Assembly (NCBI GenBank): GCA_013396635.1
Contig: WBMW01005152.1
Location: forward strand, 280,501 to 344,500
DNA length: 64,000 nt
Source: Penelope pileata
Taxonomy: Eukaryota > Chordata > Aves > Galliformes > Cracidae
Reading direction: 5' to 3'
Shown here: positions 45,301-56,700 of the stretch, piece after piece
How the letters are laid out: each line of letters begins with the position of its first letter
Numbering within the stretch: the first letter of the stretch is position 1
Program-made: the position numbers and the translations under genes
The notes under the pieces: model-generated
What the model was told of the DNA's origin: nothing
The model's input: only the letters and a program-made list of their open reading frames with translations
The model's database searches: none

Positions 45301-47477
45301 TAAATAATTTGTACAGATCCTCTCATATTTCCCAAGCATGAGTGAATCTAACATTTTTGCTTCTGATTTACAGTAACTATAAATCTCCCTGGCTTCTGGA
45401 CATCCACGCAATCAAAGGAGATTACTCTGCCGAGGTCACTTTTACCAATAACAATTAAGTTTAAAAAAGAGTTCTCGAGTATCCTAACAAAATAAAAAAC
45501 TACTTTATCCTTCAACAATCTCTAAAACCAAGAAGCACAAAGGCCTACAATACAGTAGCCCAAATAAAGGCTGCATAGTGTTCAAAGCACTGAGACCTAA
45601 GAAACTGACATCCCATCAATGTCACAACTACACTACTTCTGTGTATGAGACATGACGGCGATTACCAGCCATACTTCTGACTGATTCCAATAGAAAGGTC
45701 TTCTAAAAAGCTTAAATCTGACCTTGAAACCCTGTAACAAACATTTACAGTGTTGTCTGATACACAAATTCCATGCCTACTAGTGATCATGAGTACAAGC
45801 CTGCAGAGTTTCAAATGGAAGGGGTCCTGAAACAGAGACACAGCGAAATGAACACTGACTGTAGACAAGAGTTGTTATGAATACCACAGTTAGTTTTAAA
45901 CAATTTACTCTTCTGCCTAAAATCACATTATTATTGACCAACATTTAAGTGGATAAGCAGCCTGCAACCCCACTAGTTCAGGAGTTACCAATGTCTGTCC
46001 CAGACATGCAGACCGAATATTTATTCTTAAGCTTAAAACAAACTGGGAAAAAAACCACCACTTACATGTAGAAGCAGCACAGCAGCAAGGAACGATTGGC
46101 CTTGACAGTAACCAATCTCTTCATCATAGACAGAATAGGCCTAAAAAAAGGAATCAAATTTTTACAGCATATCTACCTTGAGCTAAAAGCACAATGAAAA
46201 CAAAATGTTGCATCAAACACAGCTCCGTGAATTTCACCAGGTGTATTGGTGCCACTGGTGCCATTCAAAGGAGGGAATAACCTGAAGGAAAATCAAACCG
46301 CGATACATAGCGGCAGTGGCTGGCTACAGTGATGCTCCAAGACTGCTGCAATCTATTAAGCTACTTATCTGAGAGCTTTGGCCCCTAAACAGCTGCTACA
46401 GGGATGTTGGGAGGTCACTTGAGGAAAAGGGAGAAACACCAGGAATGTAAGAGTGCTGGAAGCTTAAAGCATTCCACTTGAGATACAGGCAACAAGCTGC
46501 CCACTTGTGCAGCCAGTTTCTGCCTTTTCACAAGTAACTTCAATGCATGCCTATGGCTTTACAACATTAATGTACACAGCTATCTCCAGTTTTAAAGACA
46601 ACTATGTAATTTTCCTTACACCTTTGCTCTGTGCTAGACTAGTGTATTGCAGATGACAATTCTACAATTTCAGTAGTCATATTTTGAAAAAGTTATACTC
46701 CATTGTTTGGATTAAAGCAGATTTTTGATACAGAGGTAGCTACCCTCATTTGTCCTGTTCTGATAAAAACTCTAAGATTTCATCTTCATGGCTGCATTTT
46801 GCCACGTTGCCCTCAAATCAAATAATTCAGCTATTTCTGTTTAAAAAGTGAGCTCTAGAAGTGTTGGTCAGGGAGGTCTGTCACAAATACACAGGTTTCT
46901 ACTACAACCTCTAACCAGCTACACTAAGTGTAATGAGCAGCCTTCCTGCTACTATAGGGATGGGTCCTCCCCATTGCTCTCCTGCTGCATTTTAACCTTT
47001 GGCTGAGGATCTGTTGTGTCCCTGTCTCTACATTCCATCACTGGATACAAAGGGAAAAAAATGATGGTTTCTAAACTGAAGCTCACTTACTCACCTCAGA
47101 CTTGATCCAGACTGACATGTCTGGAATCATGAAGCTTCTGTACTAAACAGTTTAGTGTCCAGCAATCCAGCGGGCTTCCTACTTTAGATCACCCTATCTG
47201 AATGGCACCACAACCAGACAAACACCTACAGCGAAGAACCAGCCCCAGTCTGTCTCCGTGATACTGTTAACTGACTGTAAAAGCTACACATTCTTCTCAG
47301 GCAACAAAGTTACATCTGTTCATGATTCTAAACACATTACCAAAATAAGAATTTAAAGACTACCTTGCATATTTTGTACAAGGAGTCCTGGCCATCTCCT
47401 CCCGTATCTTTAAAATAATCATGAGCAGGAAACGTTCGATTGATGTCTCGGGTGATAGCACTGTCTTGTGGAGACTC
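33191..47477 (-). CDS. RABGAP1: RABGAP1, Rab GTPase-activating protein 1, C-terminal part (13 exons)
   Basis: RABGAP1 (GAPCenA) is a TBC-domain GAP for Rab proteins, acting at centrosomes, Golgi and recycling endosomes. The window holds its last 471 residues, about 599-1069 on the human protein (numbering from memory). The 5' half with the PTB domain and the start of the TBC domain lies beyond the window. Both dual-finger catalytic motifs are intact: ITRDINRTFP (arginine finger in IxxDxxR) and GYCQGQ (glutamine finger in YxQ). After the TBC domain a long Glu/Lys/Leu/Gln-rich coiled coil runs through eight exons to the end. All 12 internal introns are GT-AG, and every exon is a multiple of three. 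GPR21 lies in the intron preceding the first exon seen here, on the same strand. Confidence 0.96.
33314..34114 (-). other. RABGAP1: RABGAP1 intron
   Basis: This is an 801-base intron. I see no other feature in it. Confidence 0.9.
34115..34312 (-). CDS. RABGAP1: RABGAP1 exon: coiled coil with acidic insert
   Basis: The exon has 66 codons (phase 0-0), from QKVDDCEHCREFFNKEGRVK through the acidic stretch GSDEDTDEEKE to LVEAECKIQ. The segment after GRVK (VVSSAKDGSDEDTDEE) differs from the human residues I recall more than the flanking coils do, so it looks like a flexible, less constrained hinge. The acceptor CTTTAG|CAA has a poor pyrimidine tract. Confidence 0.95.
34313..34882 (-). other. RABGAP1: RABGAP1 intron with CR1 fragment
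   Basis: This is a 570-base intron. Its only recognised content is the short CR1 fragment at 34,679-34,740. A C9 run sits near 34,652. Confidence 0.9.
34679..34740 (-). repeat. CR1 LINE 3'-end fragment
   Basis: The plus strand reads ATCACAGAATGGCTTAGGTT, then GGAGGGGACC, AAGATCATCT and AATTCCAACCCTCTGCC. This is the reverse complement of the CR1 3' terminus. Only about 62 bases remain. It has the same orientation as RABGAP1. Confidence 0.88.
34883..34954 (-). CDS. RABGAP1: RABGAP1 exon: coiled coil
   Basis: The 24-codon exon (phase 0-0) encodes ICSQLSERLEKQQTANKAEI then EKIR, a heptad-like coiled-coil segment. The acceptor is TTTCAG|ATT and the donor CGG|GTAAGA. Confidence 0.94.
34955..35445 (-). 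other. RABGAP1: RABGAP1 intron
   Basis: This is a 491-base intron with no recognised feature. Confidence 0.9.
35446..35529 (-). CDS. RABGAP1: RABGAP1 exon: coiled coil
   Basis: The 28-codon exon (phase 0-0) encodes LKEMCRRELDKAESEIKK then NSSIIGDYKQ. The acceptor is TACAG|CTG and the donor CAG|GTAAGC. Confidence 0.95.
35530..35998 (-). other. RABGAP1: RABGAP1 intron
   Basis: This is a 469-base intron with no recognised feature. Confidence 0.9.
35999..36103 (-). CDS. RABGAP1: RABGAP1 exon: coiled coil
   Basis: The 35-codon exon (phase 0-0) encodes AEEKADALNKELLMTKQKLI then DAEEEKRRLEEESAQ, a strongly charged coiled coil. As far as I recall it is identical to the human residues. The donor is CAG|GTTAGG. 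Confidence 0.95.
36104..38774 (-). other. RABGAP1: RABGAP1 intron
   Basis: This is a 2,671-base intron. I see no exon, RNA gene or recognisable repeat. Confidence 0.88.
38775..38885 (-). CDS. RABGAP1: RABGAP1 exon: coiled coil
   Basis: The 37-codon exon (phase 0-0) encodes RENRRLQEANMRLEQENDDL then AHELVTSKIALRKDLDN. The acceptor is CCATAG|CGT and the donor AAT|GTAAGA. Confidence 0.95.
38886..39063 (-). other. RABGAP1: RABGAP1 short intron
   Basis: This is a 178-base intron with a short A run. It has no other feature. Confidence 0.9.
39064..39156 (-). CDS. RABGAP1: RABGAP1 exon: start of C-terminal coiled coil
   Basis: The 31-codon exon (phase 0-0) encodes ISQKKLKKYEKEYHTMREQQ then AQQEDPIERFE, the point where the post-TBC helix passes into the coiled coil. 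The donor is GAG|GTAATG. Confidence 0.95.
39157..41674 (-). other. RABGAP1: RABGAP1 intron
   Basis: This is a 2,518-base intron. I recognise no exon or repeat in it. Confidence 0.88.
41675..41803 (-). CDS. RABGAP1: RABGAP1 exon: end of TBC domain and post-TBC helix
   Basis: The 43-codon exon (phase 0-0) encodes TTKDDLLLTDFEGALKFFRV then QLPKRYRSEENAKKLMELAC and NMK. DLLLTDFEGALKFF is the typical closing helix of RABGAP1-type TBC domains. Confidence 0.95.
41804..42147 (-). other. RABGAP1: RABGAP1 intron
   Basis: This is a 344-base intron with short A runs. It has no other feature. Confidence 0.9.
42148..42189 (-). CDS. RABGAP1: RABGAP1 42-nt microexon in the TBC domain
   Basis: The 14-codon exon (phase 0-0) encodes GISVIFNVALGLLK, a hydrophobic TBC helix. 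The acceptor is CTTTAG|GGA and the donor AAA|GTGAGT. The reading joins the flanking exons exactly as in the human protein. Confidence 0.95.
42190..43348 (-). other. RABGAP1: RABGAP1 intron
   Basis: This is a 1,159-base intron with no recognised feature. Confidence 0.9.
43349..43492 (-). CDS. RABGAP1: RABGAP1 exon: TBC domain
   Basis: The 48-codon exon (phase 0-0) encodes EYIPDLYNHFLDISLEAHMY then ASQWFLTLFTAKFPLYMVFH and IIDLLLCE. ASQWFLTLF with the following F/P pair is the conserved TBC motif C region (QWFLTLF). Confidence 0.96.
43493..43715 (-). other. RABGAP1: RABGAP1 short intron with unusual donor
   Basis: This 223-base intron begins GTGGGG on the minus strand, a weak 5' splice site. 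Confidence 0.9.
43716..43841 (-). CDS. RABGAP1: RABGAP1 exon: TBC domain
   Basis: The 42-codon exon (phase 0-0) encodes MPEEQAFSVLVKIMFDYGLR then ELFKQNFEDLHCKFYQLERL and MQ. It forms the middle helices of the TBC fold. The opening Met is internal to the protein, not a start. Confidence 0.96.
43842..46065 (-). other. RABGAP1: RABGAP1 intron with CR1 remnant
   Basis: This is a 2,224-base intron. A degraded CR1 remnant lies at about 44,928-44,977. I see no exon. Confidence 0.88.
44928..44977 (+). repeat. Degraded CR1 LINE 3'-end remnant
   Basis: ATATGATCTTGTAGGTCCTT, then TACAACCTAGTGAATCCATG and ATTCTACGAT, resemble the plus orientation of the CR1 3' end (GATCTTTAAGGTCC..CCAACC..ATTCTATGATTCTA). 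It is more diverged than the other two copies, so it is probably older. Confidence 0.65.
46066..46140 (-). CDS. RABGAP1: RABGAP1 exon: glutamine-finger exon of TBC domain
   Basis: The 25-codon exon (phase 0-0) encodes AYSVYDEEIGYCQGQSFLAA then VLLLH. It carries the YCQG glutamine finger that replaces the Rab catalytic Gln during GTP hydrolysis. The motif is intact, so catalytic competence is expected. Confidence 0.96.
46141..47363 (-). other. RABGAP1: RABGAP1 intron
   Basis: This is a 1,223-base intron. I see no exon or repeat. Confidence 0.9.
47364..47477 (-). CDS. RABGAP1: RABGAP1 exon: arginine-finger exon of TBC domain
   Basis: The 38-codon exon (phase 0-0) encodes ESPQDSAITRDINRTFPAHD then YFKDTGGDGQDSLYKICK. 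DINRTFP holds the arginine finger of the IxxDxxR motif. The exon reads in register with the next. Its donor, AAG|GTAGTC, is weak. The preceding exon (ending near ILITK in human) is not found up to base 64,000. Confidence 0.96.
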
Positions 47478-47724
47478 CTATTAGGAAAAATAAAAATAAA
47501 AATGCAGGCAGTATAAATTAAAACACACCAAAAGAGAATAAATTACACTATGCTAGGACTGAGAGTTAAGGGGCTGACATTGTGTTCTGCACACTGTTCT
47601 AAATTTAACAAATACAGTCTACTCAACCAGAACAGACTGCCTGCAGGCTGGCAGCTCCAGATCACACTCTTGATAGATTTGGTTACCTAAGCACATCTGG
47701 GAACAGTCAGTGAGTGGCAGAAAA

Positions 47725-47726
<2 letters not shown>

Positions 47727-47764
<38 letters not shown>
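47727..47764 (+). repeat. (CA)19 microsatellite
   Basis: Nineteen uninterrupted CA dinucleotides lie about 250 bases upstream, in transcription terms, of the RABGAP1 arginine-finger exon. Confidence 0.97.
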
Positions 47765-47767
<3 letters not shown>

Positions 47768-50700
47768 GTGTTCCAGGACATTGCAATGCAGACAGCAGCC
47801 TTCCTTCCCTTGGAGTCCTCTGAGTGCAAATGCTGCCCAGTCACATTTCATTCCTCTTAAACTGCGGAGGGTAACAACCAATTGTAAGCAGCTGTGTGCT
47901 GCCCTCCTAAGTTCTTTCATTCATTCTCCTGAATGCTGCAGCTAGTGAAACCACTCTTCATCCCTTCCATAAAATTAGGCAATACAAAAGTAGAAAATTG
48001 AGCATGAGCCCAAGCAACATACAGCAAAACATAATATAACGCAGGGACAGCTGCCTACATGAGCTGGGCAGTCCAGCATGAGGAAGATGGAACTTTGTTC
48101 TCTACACTGCTCTGATGCAATCATTTTCAGATGTCTGAAATGCTTTGTAAGCTGAACAATAACAAATAGCATACAATTAAAGAAAACATTAAGCATGAAC
48201 AACAGACTGAAAAGATAAATGGAAGAAACACCACGCAAGCCTGCACCAAGTCCTACACAAATAGCAGTGAAAACTCCTGGTAGAGATTAAAGGAGTCTGA
48301 AAAAGCATAACAATTGAACACAGTAAAAAAGAAAAATGGAAACTTAGGGCCTTTTCCTCCGAACTTTAATCCGATTTGAATACCACATGATCTCCCTCAA
48401 GTCAGCGGGCAACACTGGCCTCCAACACCCAGCTCTAATAGGATTTGTCAGCACTGCAGAGGATGGGTTAAGAAGGAATCCCAGTTACTCGCTCTGAGGA
48501 GTATCCTGACAAAGAGTTTCCAGGATATGAGAGAGGTTTGCATCAGGCACACCACGTGAAACCATACACAGCTGTGAACAATGCCCAGCTCGGCCTGAAC
48601 TGCCCCCTGTGACAGGGCCAGGTTCTGGGGGGAACTCAGGCAGCTGGCATTCCCACACTGCAGCCTGCTAAGGTCTCCACCAACAGTAACCATGACAGAG
48701 AGATGCTCTAACCCCTCTTACCCAGTTCATTCAGTTCATTTTGCAAACTATTCCCAGTGTCGATGCTTAAGCCAGAGTTCATTGTGCTGCATGGAAAACT
48801 GGATATCCTTTGAAAACTGGAAAACTGAACACTGGGCTCACACAGCTGGGACCAGCTATCTGACTCCAGGTTAACACTGCAAACTTAAAAGATGCTCCGT
48901 GGAACCAAATCAGAAGAGTTCCTCTATTTATTTATTTATTTTAAATTTTACTACATCCAAATAGCTCATGTTTTTTGTAGGAAAAGGGAAAAAAGCTTAG
49001 AAGTAAAATAATTATAGCATACACAGTTTAACCAGCATGAAAATCTTTACAAATTTCAGTCAATATTTTTCTTCACCAAATGCTACTGCAAAGAGGAACA
49101 AAATACGACAGTGAATTTGATTTTTTTTTTCTTCTGATTTTAATCCAAATTTGATGCTCATCTCTGTGGCATAACACCAACATTTCCCTAGGAAAGCATT
49201 ACACCACTATTAGGATCCAGGTATTGGATTGTTCAGGAAATGATATCAGAAGTACTGTACAGCATTTCAGTTTGGCAATTATCAACATGCCAAAGAGGTC
49301 CATCTCATCACAAGCAAATCAGAAGCAGAGAAAATCCACTGATAAAGAAATATATATCTATCTTATAGAAATATATATGACAGCCTTTAAAGTCAGAGAC
49401 ACGTCATATGAGGCTGGATGTCAGCTTCAGCTAGCTTCACAGGTAGGGAAAAGGAATGCTCAGCAATGAATTCTGAGAACTTTAAAGCACGTGAATAAGG
49501 TCTCTGTGATAACTTCTAATTTTTTAAGAGGTTGCAAGACCGAATTACAGGGAAGCACCCTGCTTTGTGAGAGCACAGGAACAGCTCCCTGCTGACAGCA
49601 ATTTGTGGCGAGGAGGGTTCTCGTGTTCTGCTGCAATGGCACAGATTACAGAAAACAATCTCAAATCCACTTGTCTTTTAATTCACTTACAGCAGAAGCA
49701 AAAGCCTCTGGTTAGAAACTCTCAGGACAGGCTTCCCTGACATTATGACTACAGAGGATAATTGGTGGTCTCTCTCCAGCTTTGCGTGACTTGCTCAGCA
49801 CTTGACTCCCGTCTTTCAGTACAATTCTCCAAGTAATCTGTAAAGCGAGTTCCTGCAGCTGAAACACAGCTCAGTGAGAGAAAAATTAACGGAAATGATA
49901 AGGTTTAAAAAATGTTTTTCAAACCACGGCTTTGAAATCTCTCCATTAGTACAAACTGCTGCAATCCAAGCATTGTGCAACCTTTTCTTTACTCCTATTT
50001 TTATACCTTGCTGTGAGAATTGGCTCAATGGGCAATTTCTCATGCTTTCAGGGGACTGGGAACTGAAGGAAACCCTTCTGAACCCACACCCTTCACAAAC
50101 TGGGATTGAAAAATAGAAAGCTAAGAATGACAGGAAGAAAAAGAAAGTAATAAAGAAAACAGAATGGAAAACAGCCATGAGAACTGAGGCAAGCGCAGTA
50201 AAGATTAAAATTCTCACAAGAGTTCACTGCAGGGAAGCAGGAATATGTGGATGCTGAGATTAAGAACATACTCCTCCTCCTTTATGCACTTTAAAATATG
50301 AGTGGAGTTATACTGAAAACTTCCTCTCCTGTTGGGTCAAAAAGAAACTACGTGAGTAATTATGGAAACCAGGATGCAGCCTAGCAGATATAAGCTCATC
50401 TACTGCATCAGCCTATCTATGAAAACACACTGCTTCCCACCTGCTACAATGGACACATTTAACGGACATTTTCCTTGTATTTTTCTCCAAAATTTAGCAT
50501 GCTTATAACCTTCCTGTGAGCATCCCAGGACGTGCAAACCCTGTCATGTGGCTACAACCTTGACCAATGTCTTCAGACTGTGTTACATTCAGAGCTTTTT
50601 CTGTAGCTTAAGCCACACTTCAAAGACATGGAAGAGCTGGAGGTGACAGCACCTCTTTGTAGGGCTGATCTGCTTGCAGCCTGCAGTCAGGGAAGGTTTA

Positions 50701-53700
50701 CGTGCTTTGCCCAGGCTCTGGTCAGTGTGCAGCACGGTGTTGTGAGGTGCGAGGTGTTTGTGCAGGGCACAGACACTCAGCAGCAAGTCACTGCCAGCTT
50801 TCAGCAGTTGCAAAGAGCAGAAAAAGCCCAAGCTGCCTGAAACTTCCACAGACAGCAGCGAGGATAGTGTTACACACCATGGCAAGAGGTTGTGATAAGA
50901 TCTGTACGTTTCAAATGCATCCTGAAATATTAAAAGGTCTTTTGATGGCTATTTTTAATGTTCGCAGGACATCATGTCACCAAATTGATTTTGCAGGTTA
51001 ATGGCATTCCTAAGATGACTTCTGATAAGTCACAATATTTACACGGACGTTCACAGAGTGCATTTCCTGCACATCTTGGACCAAACCCCTGTGAGGAGGT
51101 TTCAGTAAGAAGAATGACACCTGTTACCACGACCCTAAGGAAGTACCACAAAAGCCACTTCCAAAGCAATGGAGTTGTTAACTGCCCTCGAGAAATGCTG
51201 CCCCCAGTGTATGTGTTACCTGCAGTCAGCACGTACCAAGAATGTTCACAAATAAACAGTGGTATTTGTGGGGGAAAAAAAAAGAATAATTTAGAGAAAT
51301 TTGAAATGGACAAATAGCTGCAATTTGATACAATAGAGCATTGATACAGCATAGTTTCAGTCCAAATATGGCAATATAGTGCAATTCTAAAAATAAAAGT
51401 GAATCCCTTGTGATATCCAGCCCTTTAGCTGTGTTCATTTCCTTTTAGGGCTCAAGTTTCCCACAGGAAAATTATAGAGAGGAGTTTGCCTACGGTGCCC
51501 TGCATCATGTATGGATAAAGCATAAACACAGAATGCATGGTGGAAGGTTTTCCTGCTCTTGGCAGTTACACAAAAACCAGGCTGTTTAGGACAATCAGGA
51601 TAAGAGGAGAAAACCCAGCCACCCCAAAACGAGCACACCTTTATCAGCCGGTTACACAAAAGTCATCTGAGACAAGACGTGAAAACATGTGACGTATCAT
51701 TTATTTCTTAAACGCATTTATGATCCATTCAGACCTTTCAAATAAAGTGTACAAGTGCATTTCAGAATAAAAAACTACACTCTTCACACAGCTCTGTAGA
51801 ACACTACATTTCATCAAGAAACTTGAAGCAAAAACTTCCTAGTAAACCACCCATGCATCCTTTGGCTACAATAATATCACTGATCAACAAGTACTGCTAT
51901 TCAATTCTGAGTTTCCCTTTAAAGAGAAGGAGCAGCCTAAAATTCGCTGCCCCTTCCACAGACCTCTCTTTAAAGAGAGAATATCAAATAAATTAACTAG
52001 GCTTTTAGGCAAAACAGTAAGGCTACGTAGTACTGTTGATGCATGATCCATACATTTGGAGAACAGGCAATCCTAGGCTATGTGAAACACATCGACAGCC
52101 CTTGAAATTTTAGTAGTATCAAGATTACATCGATTCAAAACAAATGGCAGACAAAAATGTAACCAGTGGAACAATCACTGAAATATGTGCAGTTTCTCTT
52201 AGGATGGGAAGTGCTGATAACAGACTCAGAAAAGTGTTTATAAAATTCGCTAAGAACCACACAGACATTCTTAAAATTACATATTTTACAAAGCCCTAAA
52301 CTGTGCGACTGTACAACTCTACCACATTAAGTTGGTTGTTTCAAAATACATACATGTGCCTGTATGCATGTACATCTACAGCAAAGAGGAAAGAAGCCAA
52401 GAGATGTATGACAGCTAGAGTACAGACCATCTCAAAGGGAATAATACGTTGCTTTGAGTTTCAATAGCTCATAGCAAAACTATCTCTTGGAAATAATTAT
52501 GCAAAGATTTAGGATCAGGTATTTACATACTTAGTTTAATGCAGTTCATTTAATATTTAAAAATACGTAAGTTATTTTAAATCACTAACACTTGTAGTTT
52601 TTGGCTCAACTATAGCTTTTCCTATCACCAGCCTTCGCCGAAAAATCAGCTAGAGAAATGTCTGTTAAAGTAGTGGGGTAGAAGTGCCCCTCTCCCCTGT
52701 ATTTTAACAACAATTCCCAGTTGGCACAAAGTACGTAGTTTTGGAGCCACCACAATAACTGTTCCTCAGCTGTCCTGAGTATCAAAACACCCATCTTCAC
52801 CATTTCCCCCTTCCCGTGCTGGGTACAGAACGAAGCCAGGCAGAGCCCAGGAACACGAAGGGGCCCAGACTGCCGCCTTAACCTCGGCACTGTGCCCCAA
52901 TTAAACACAGTATTATTGAGTCTTAAGGGTTGGACAGGCTCAAATTCACCTGTTTGCTTTCCTAATCTGCTTTGGAGGATTTTTTTCTCCTGTAGGTCTT
53001 CAAAGCGGGGGTTTCACACTCATACTGCTTTCTCATCTTTTAATATAAAACAATTCAATACAAAACACTTAGAGGTGCACAAAGTTCTTACAAACCCACA
53101 TATACATTCCCACGTGTGATTTTGCCTATTCTTGGCCTTTCTGCTGACACTCAGGAAAAAAGTACCAGCTGTAACATCACTCATGTACAGACTGGACCGT
53201 CTCCCAAAATGCTCCTCACAGCAACCCTCAGACACAGCAACCCTCCGCAGAACACACTGAACTAACCTGACCCTGGCTTCTGCTGTCCCTGTTGCTGTGG
53301 AGGAGCAGACACAGGTGGGATGTAAGGACAAGAGAGCATCCTTTAAAGTAAGATTGCTCCACTGTATTTTGTTCAGCAAAGCAACCTGAAAGCACACGCA
53401 TGCAGAGCCTCCCATGCTTGCAGTTTAATTGTAAACAGCATGTGGAAAAAAAAAAAACAATTAAGAAAGGTACTAATACAATTTTGAACTCCCTGAAGAA
53501 AAGACATACCCACGAGTATTAAGAACAGTAAGAAAGCTCATCATTAGCAATTGCAAACTCATTTCCATCCTGTCGCATTCATTAAAGGAATACAAAATTG
53601 AATCTAGTGTTTACATGCTAGAATCACAATAGAAACTTGCTTTCAAAGGTTACATATGGAGAGAAATTTATCAGCATAGCAACTTGCAAAACACCGTGCT

Positions 53701-56700
53701 GTACAGCATTGCCAAAGACATCAGTCTGTGCAGACAACACACGTGATGGCAAATCCTTTCAGACAGCTCCAAAGCGCGGCTGGAGGCAACGCCGCTTCCT
53801 GCGACCGAAAGGATGAACCGCACCATTGCTCTTCGTAGTTTCAATGACAACAATTTATCCTCAAGAAATACCCAATCCCTCCAAAAGTGAGGTGATCAGA
53901 AACACACAAGTACCTTACAGCCCTCAGGGTTTTATTTCTTTGTACACTAAACATCGATTCCTTTGACGGCATCTACAGAAAACGTTTTAAAAAATGTTTT
54001 TATGAAATACTCTTCATACGCAGTAATGCTAATATTTAAAAATACTTCACAGTGTTGTACTAATGTAACTTCATAAAACGAGCAACTTCAGTCAGCTACA
54101 GCTCAAAGCCTCACGTTATATTACAATGGTCCAAAGTTTTCACACACACAAAGTATCACTAACGCTATAAATACACCTAAGCCACTTCAGTGCAAAGTGT
54201 TTTTCCTTCCCCTGACAAATCCCTCTATATTCCTGCCAGCATATTAAAACGTCACCCTTTACTAATCTAATTACTGGTTTTCAAGGATTCACTTACAGTT
54301 GAAATCCCAAAAGAACTTTTTTCCCATTACCACGCAGGAACGATTCGTCCCTCCGAGCACCGGACTGCTCGGCTCGCGCGGTCTCTGTAACGCCGAGGGA
54401 CGACCCACATGCACAGCAAGACTTGTCCGAGTTCATCTTTAGGAGGGGCTACTGGAACGTATCCAACTTTTTAATTGAAGGGTCTCCAGCAACGCCTGAA
54501 AGCCGAGGCTTTGAATTACAGCACTACTATCCTCGCGGTACAAATTCACACAGAGAATGGCGTTGGGACACAGTGCGCAGCCCCCGCTCGGGCCCTGACC
54601 AGGCTCCCCAGCACACGCCATGGTTGCTGTCCTCAGAACACACCTGTCTGTCACAACCCAGGTTCTACATACAACCTGTGGCAATGTGCACCTCCCAGCA
54701 CTTCTCCAAGCCCCCCAGCACACGGGGTCCCGCACACAAACACGCAGGCCTCAGGCCTGCACTGAGGCGGCTGCACAGTGCCCTGCGCTGGGCCCGGCTC
54801 GGAGCCGCCTCGCTGCCTCAGTGCCCAGGCCAAGGCATGGGCAAGGAACAGCTCCTGCCTCTCAGTTCAGCAATCGCAAACTCATGAGGTGGAGAGCTGG
54901 TTCTGACTGGACAGATTGCCAAGTGCACACAGGCTGCACATAAATAACTTGGGTCAGGACGCAGGAACATAAAACTTGTGTTAACATTTTCACTAAGTGC
55001 CAAAGCTCAAGAGACGCAAATATTCAACAGGTGAAAGCCGCAAACATTTCCTTGCAACACATGCCACATGCACACAGAGCAGACAGACTGTGCCTTGTTG
55101 TACACGGCGATGGGAACCAGGGCTGGGAAGCACCAGAAGGCAGCAAGGAGCAGAGACCCAGGAGCGGGGCTGTCGCATAACCGGCGCTTCACACACCTGG
55201 AGGGCCCGTGTCACCGGGAGAAGTCGGGCCACCCCGCCTGTACCACATCGACTCCTCCTGTGGCAGAACCCCCCAGGGGCTCGGCTGCAGCGGACACACG
55301 CAGTTCTCCCACTGCACCTGGACAGCAACAGAGCAGCTGAATCCCTGCCCTGAGCACTGTGGCACAGCGAAAAGCCAACCTCCACCTTTAAACAATGTGT
55401 TATAAAGGATATGACCCAACCTAAACACCCCATTGTGTTGACACAACTGCAACTTACATCATACCGGCAGTGCAGACACAGCACTGTCCCACAGGTTTCT
55501 TTTGTTTGTTTCTGCTGGAAATAACTTTCAGTTTCTTTCTCTAAATATGAGGGCTGCTCTTCGCCCTTTGTCAGACATAAACCATGGAGGCCTTTGCACC
55601 TCTTGGAGCTCAGCAGGTCAGCTACAAACAAGCACTTCTTCAGCTGCAGATAGAACTGGTGACAAGGTAAAGTTCAAGTTCATTTTGAATGGCATCACTG
55701 CAAGGATGAGCCACTGCATTCCGCAAAGTGGCAGAAGGGAAGAAAAGGGCTTTTAACCTTAACAACAAAATACGGACCAGGTCAGGCAAACGTTTCAGCA
55801 GGTGCTTCAAGTACTCAGTGCTAAAGATGTGTTAAAATAACAATAAAGTAAAACCTTCAAAACGTCCACCTTCTCATATAGGATTGTAATTACCTACAAC
55901 AGATGAATGAAGTCAATGGAAAAAATTAAAATGGGCCTTTTGTTTGTAGTGTCTCAAGGTAGGCTTCCCTACTCAGATATTAGTACCTAAGAAAAACACT
56001 TTCTAAAGCACCAACCTGAATGAGGAGTACAAGTTTAAGCAACTCCAAATCCTGATGTGGAATAAGATCAAACTGAAGAGTTCGACTTCCTGGCTCATGG
56101 AAGTTCAGCACAGCTGCTGACATCCACCGGCTGGCAACAACACAACAAATACCAAAAAGCTGCTCATCAATTTTGCATACTGAGTATTTCCATCTCACAT
56201 GACACATATTCTTTGAAAGTGTCTTCTTCAGAGCAGATAAACTGCTGAAGTTTAGGACTTCTGACAGGTAAAACCTGTATATGAAGGGGAAGGGGGGGAT
56301 ACCACAGTGCAACCCTAAAATTTGGGAATTCTCATTCAAGTTTCTGCTCTGAGAAAGACCCCACACACAACCTTCTGCTACTCCTGAGATTCTCTGTGCC
56401 TCTGTACTTTGTACCACTTTCTTCTTGTAGAAGATTTATGACAAATATTCAAAATTGTCCTTCAGCACTCTGACACTGAGCCACATCAGAGTTCCAACCA
56501 GGAGAAACAAATTGTGGAGTGATAAGAAGCTTAAAATACAAGCAAGCCCCTCTGACAGCAAACAAAGACTGCAGAAACCAGTAATATTTAGTAGAAAACT
56601 AACAGTAGATAACAACAAAACTTTTCCTTCACACAAAAGATAACCTTTGTGTTAAAAGATACTGTCACTTGATTCAAAATTATAAAAATAATAATTCACA

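Noticed and set aside
54423..55631. Several overlapping open frames (up to 212 codons) on both strands
   Set aside because: They co-occur in a GC-rich patch in many frames at once, which is the expected effect of few stop codons. There are no domains or splice-consistent extensions.
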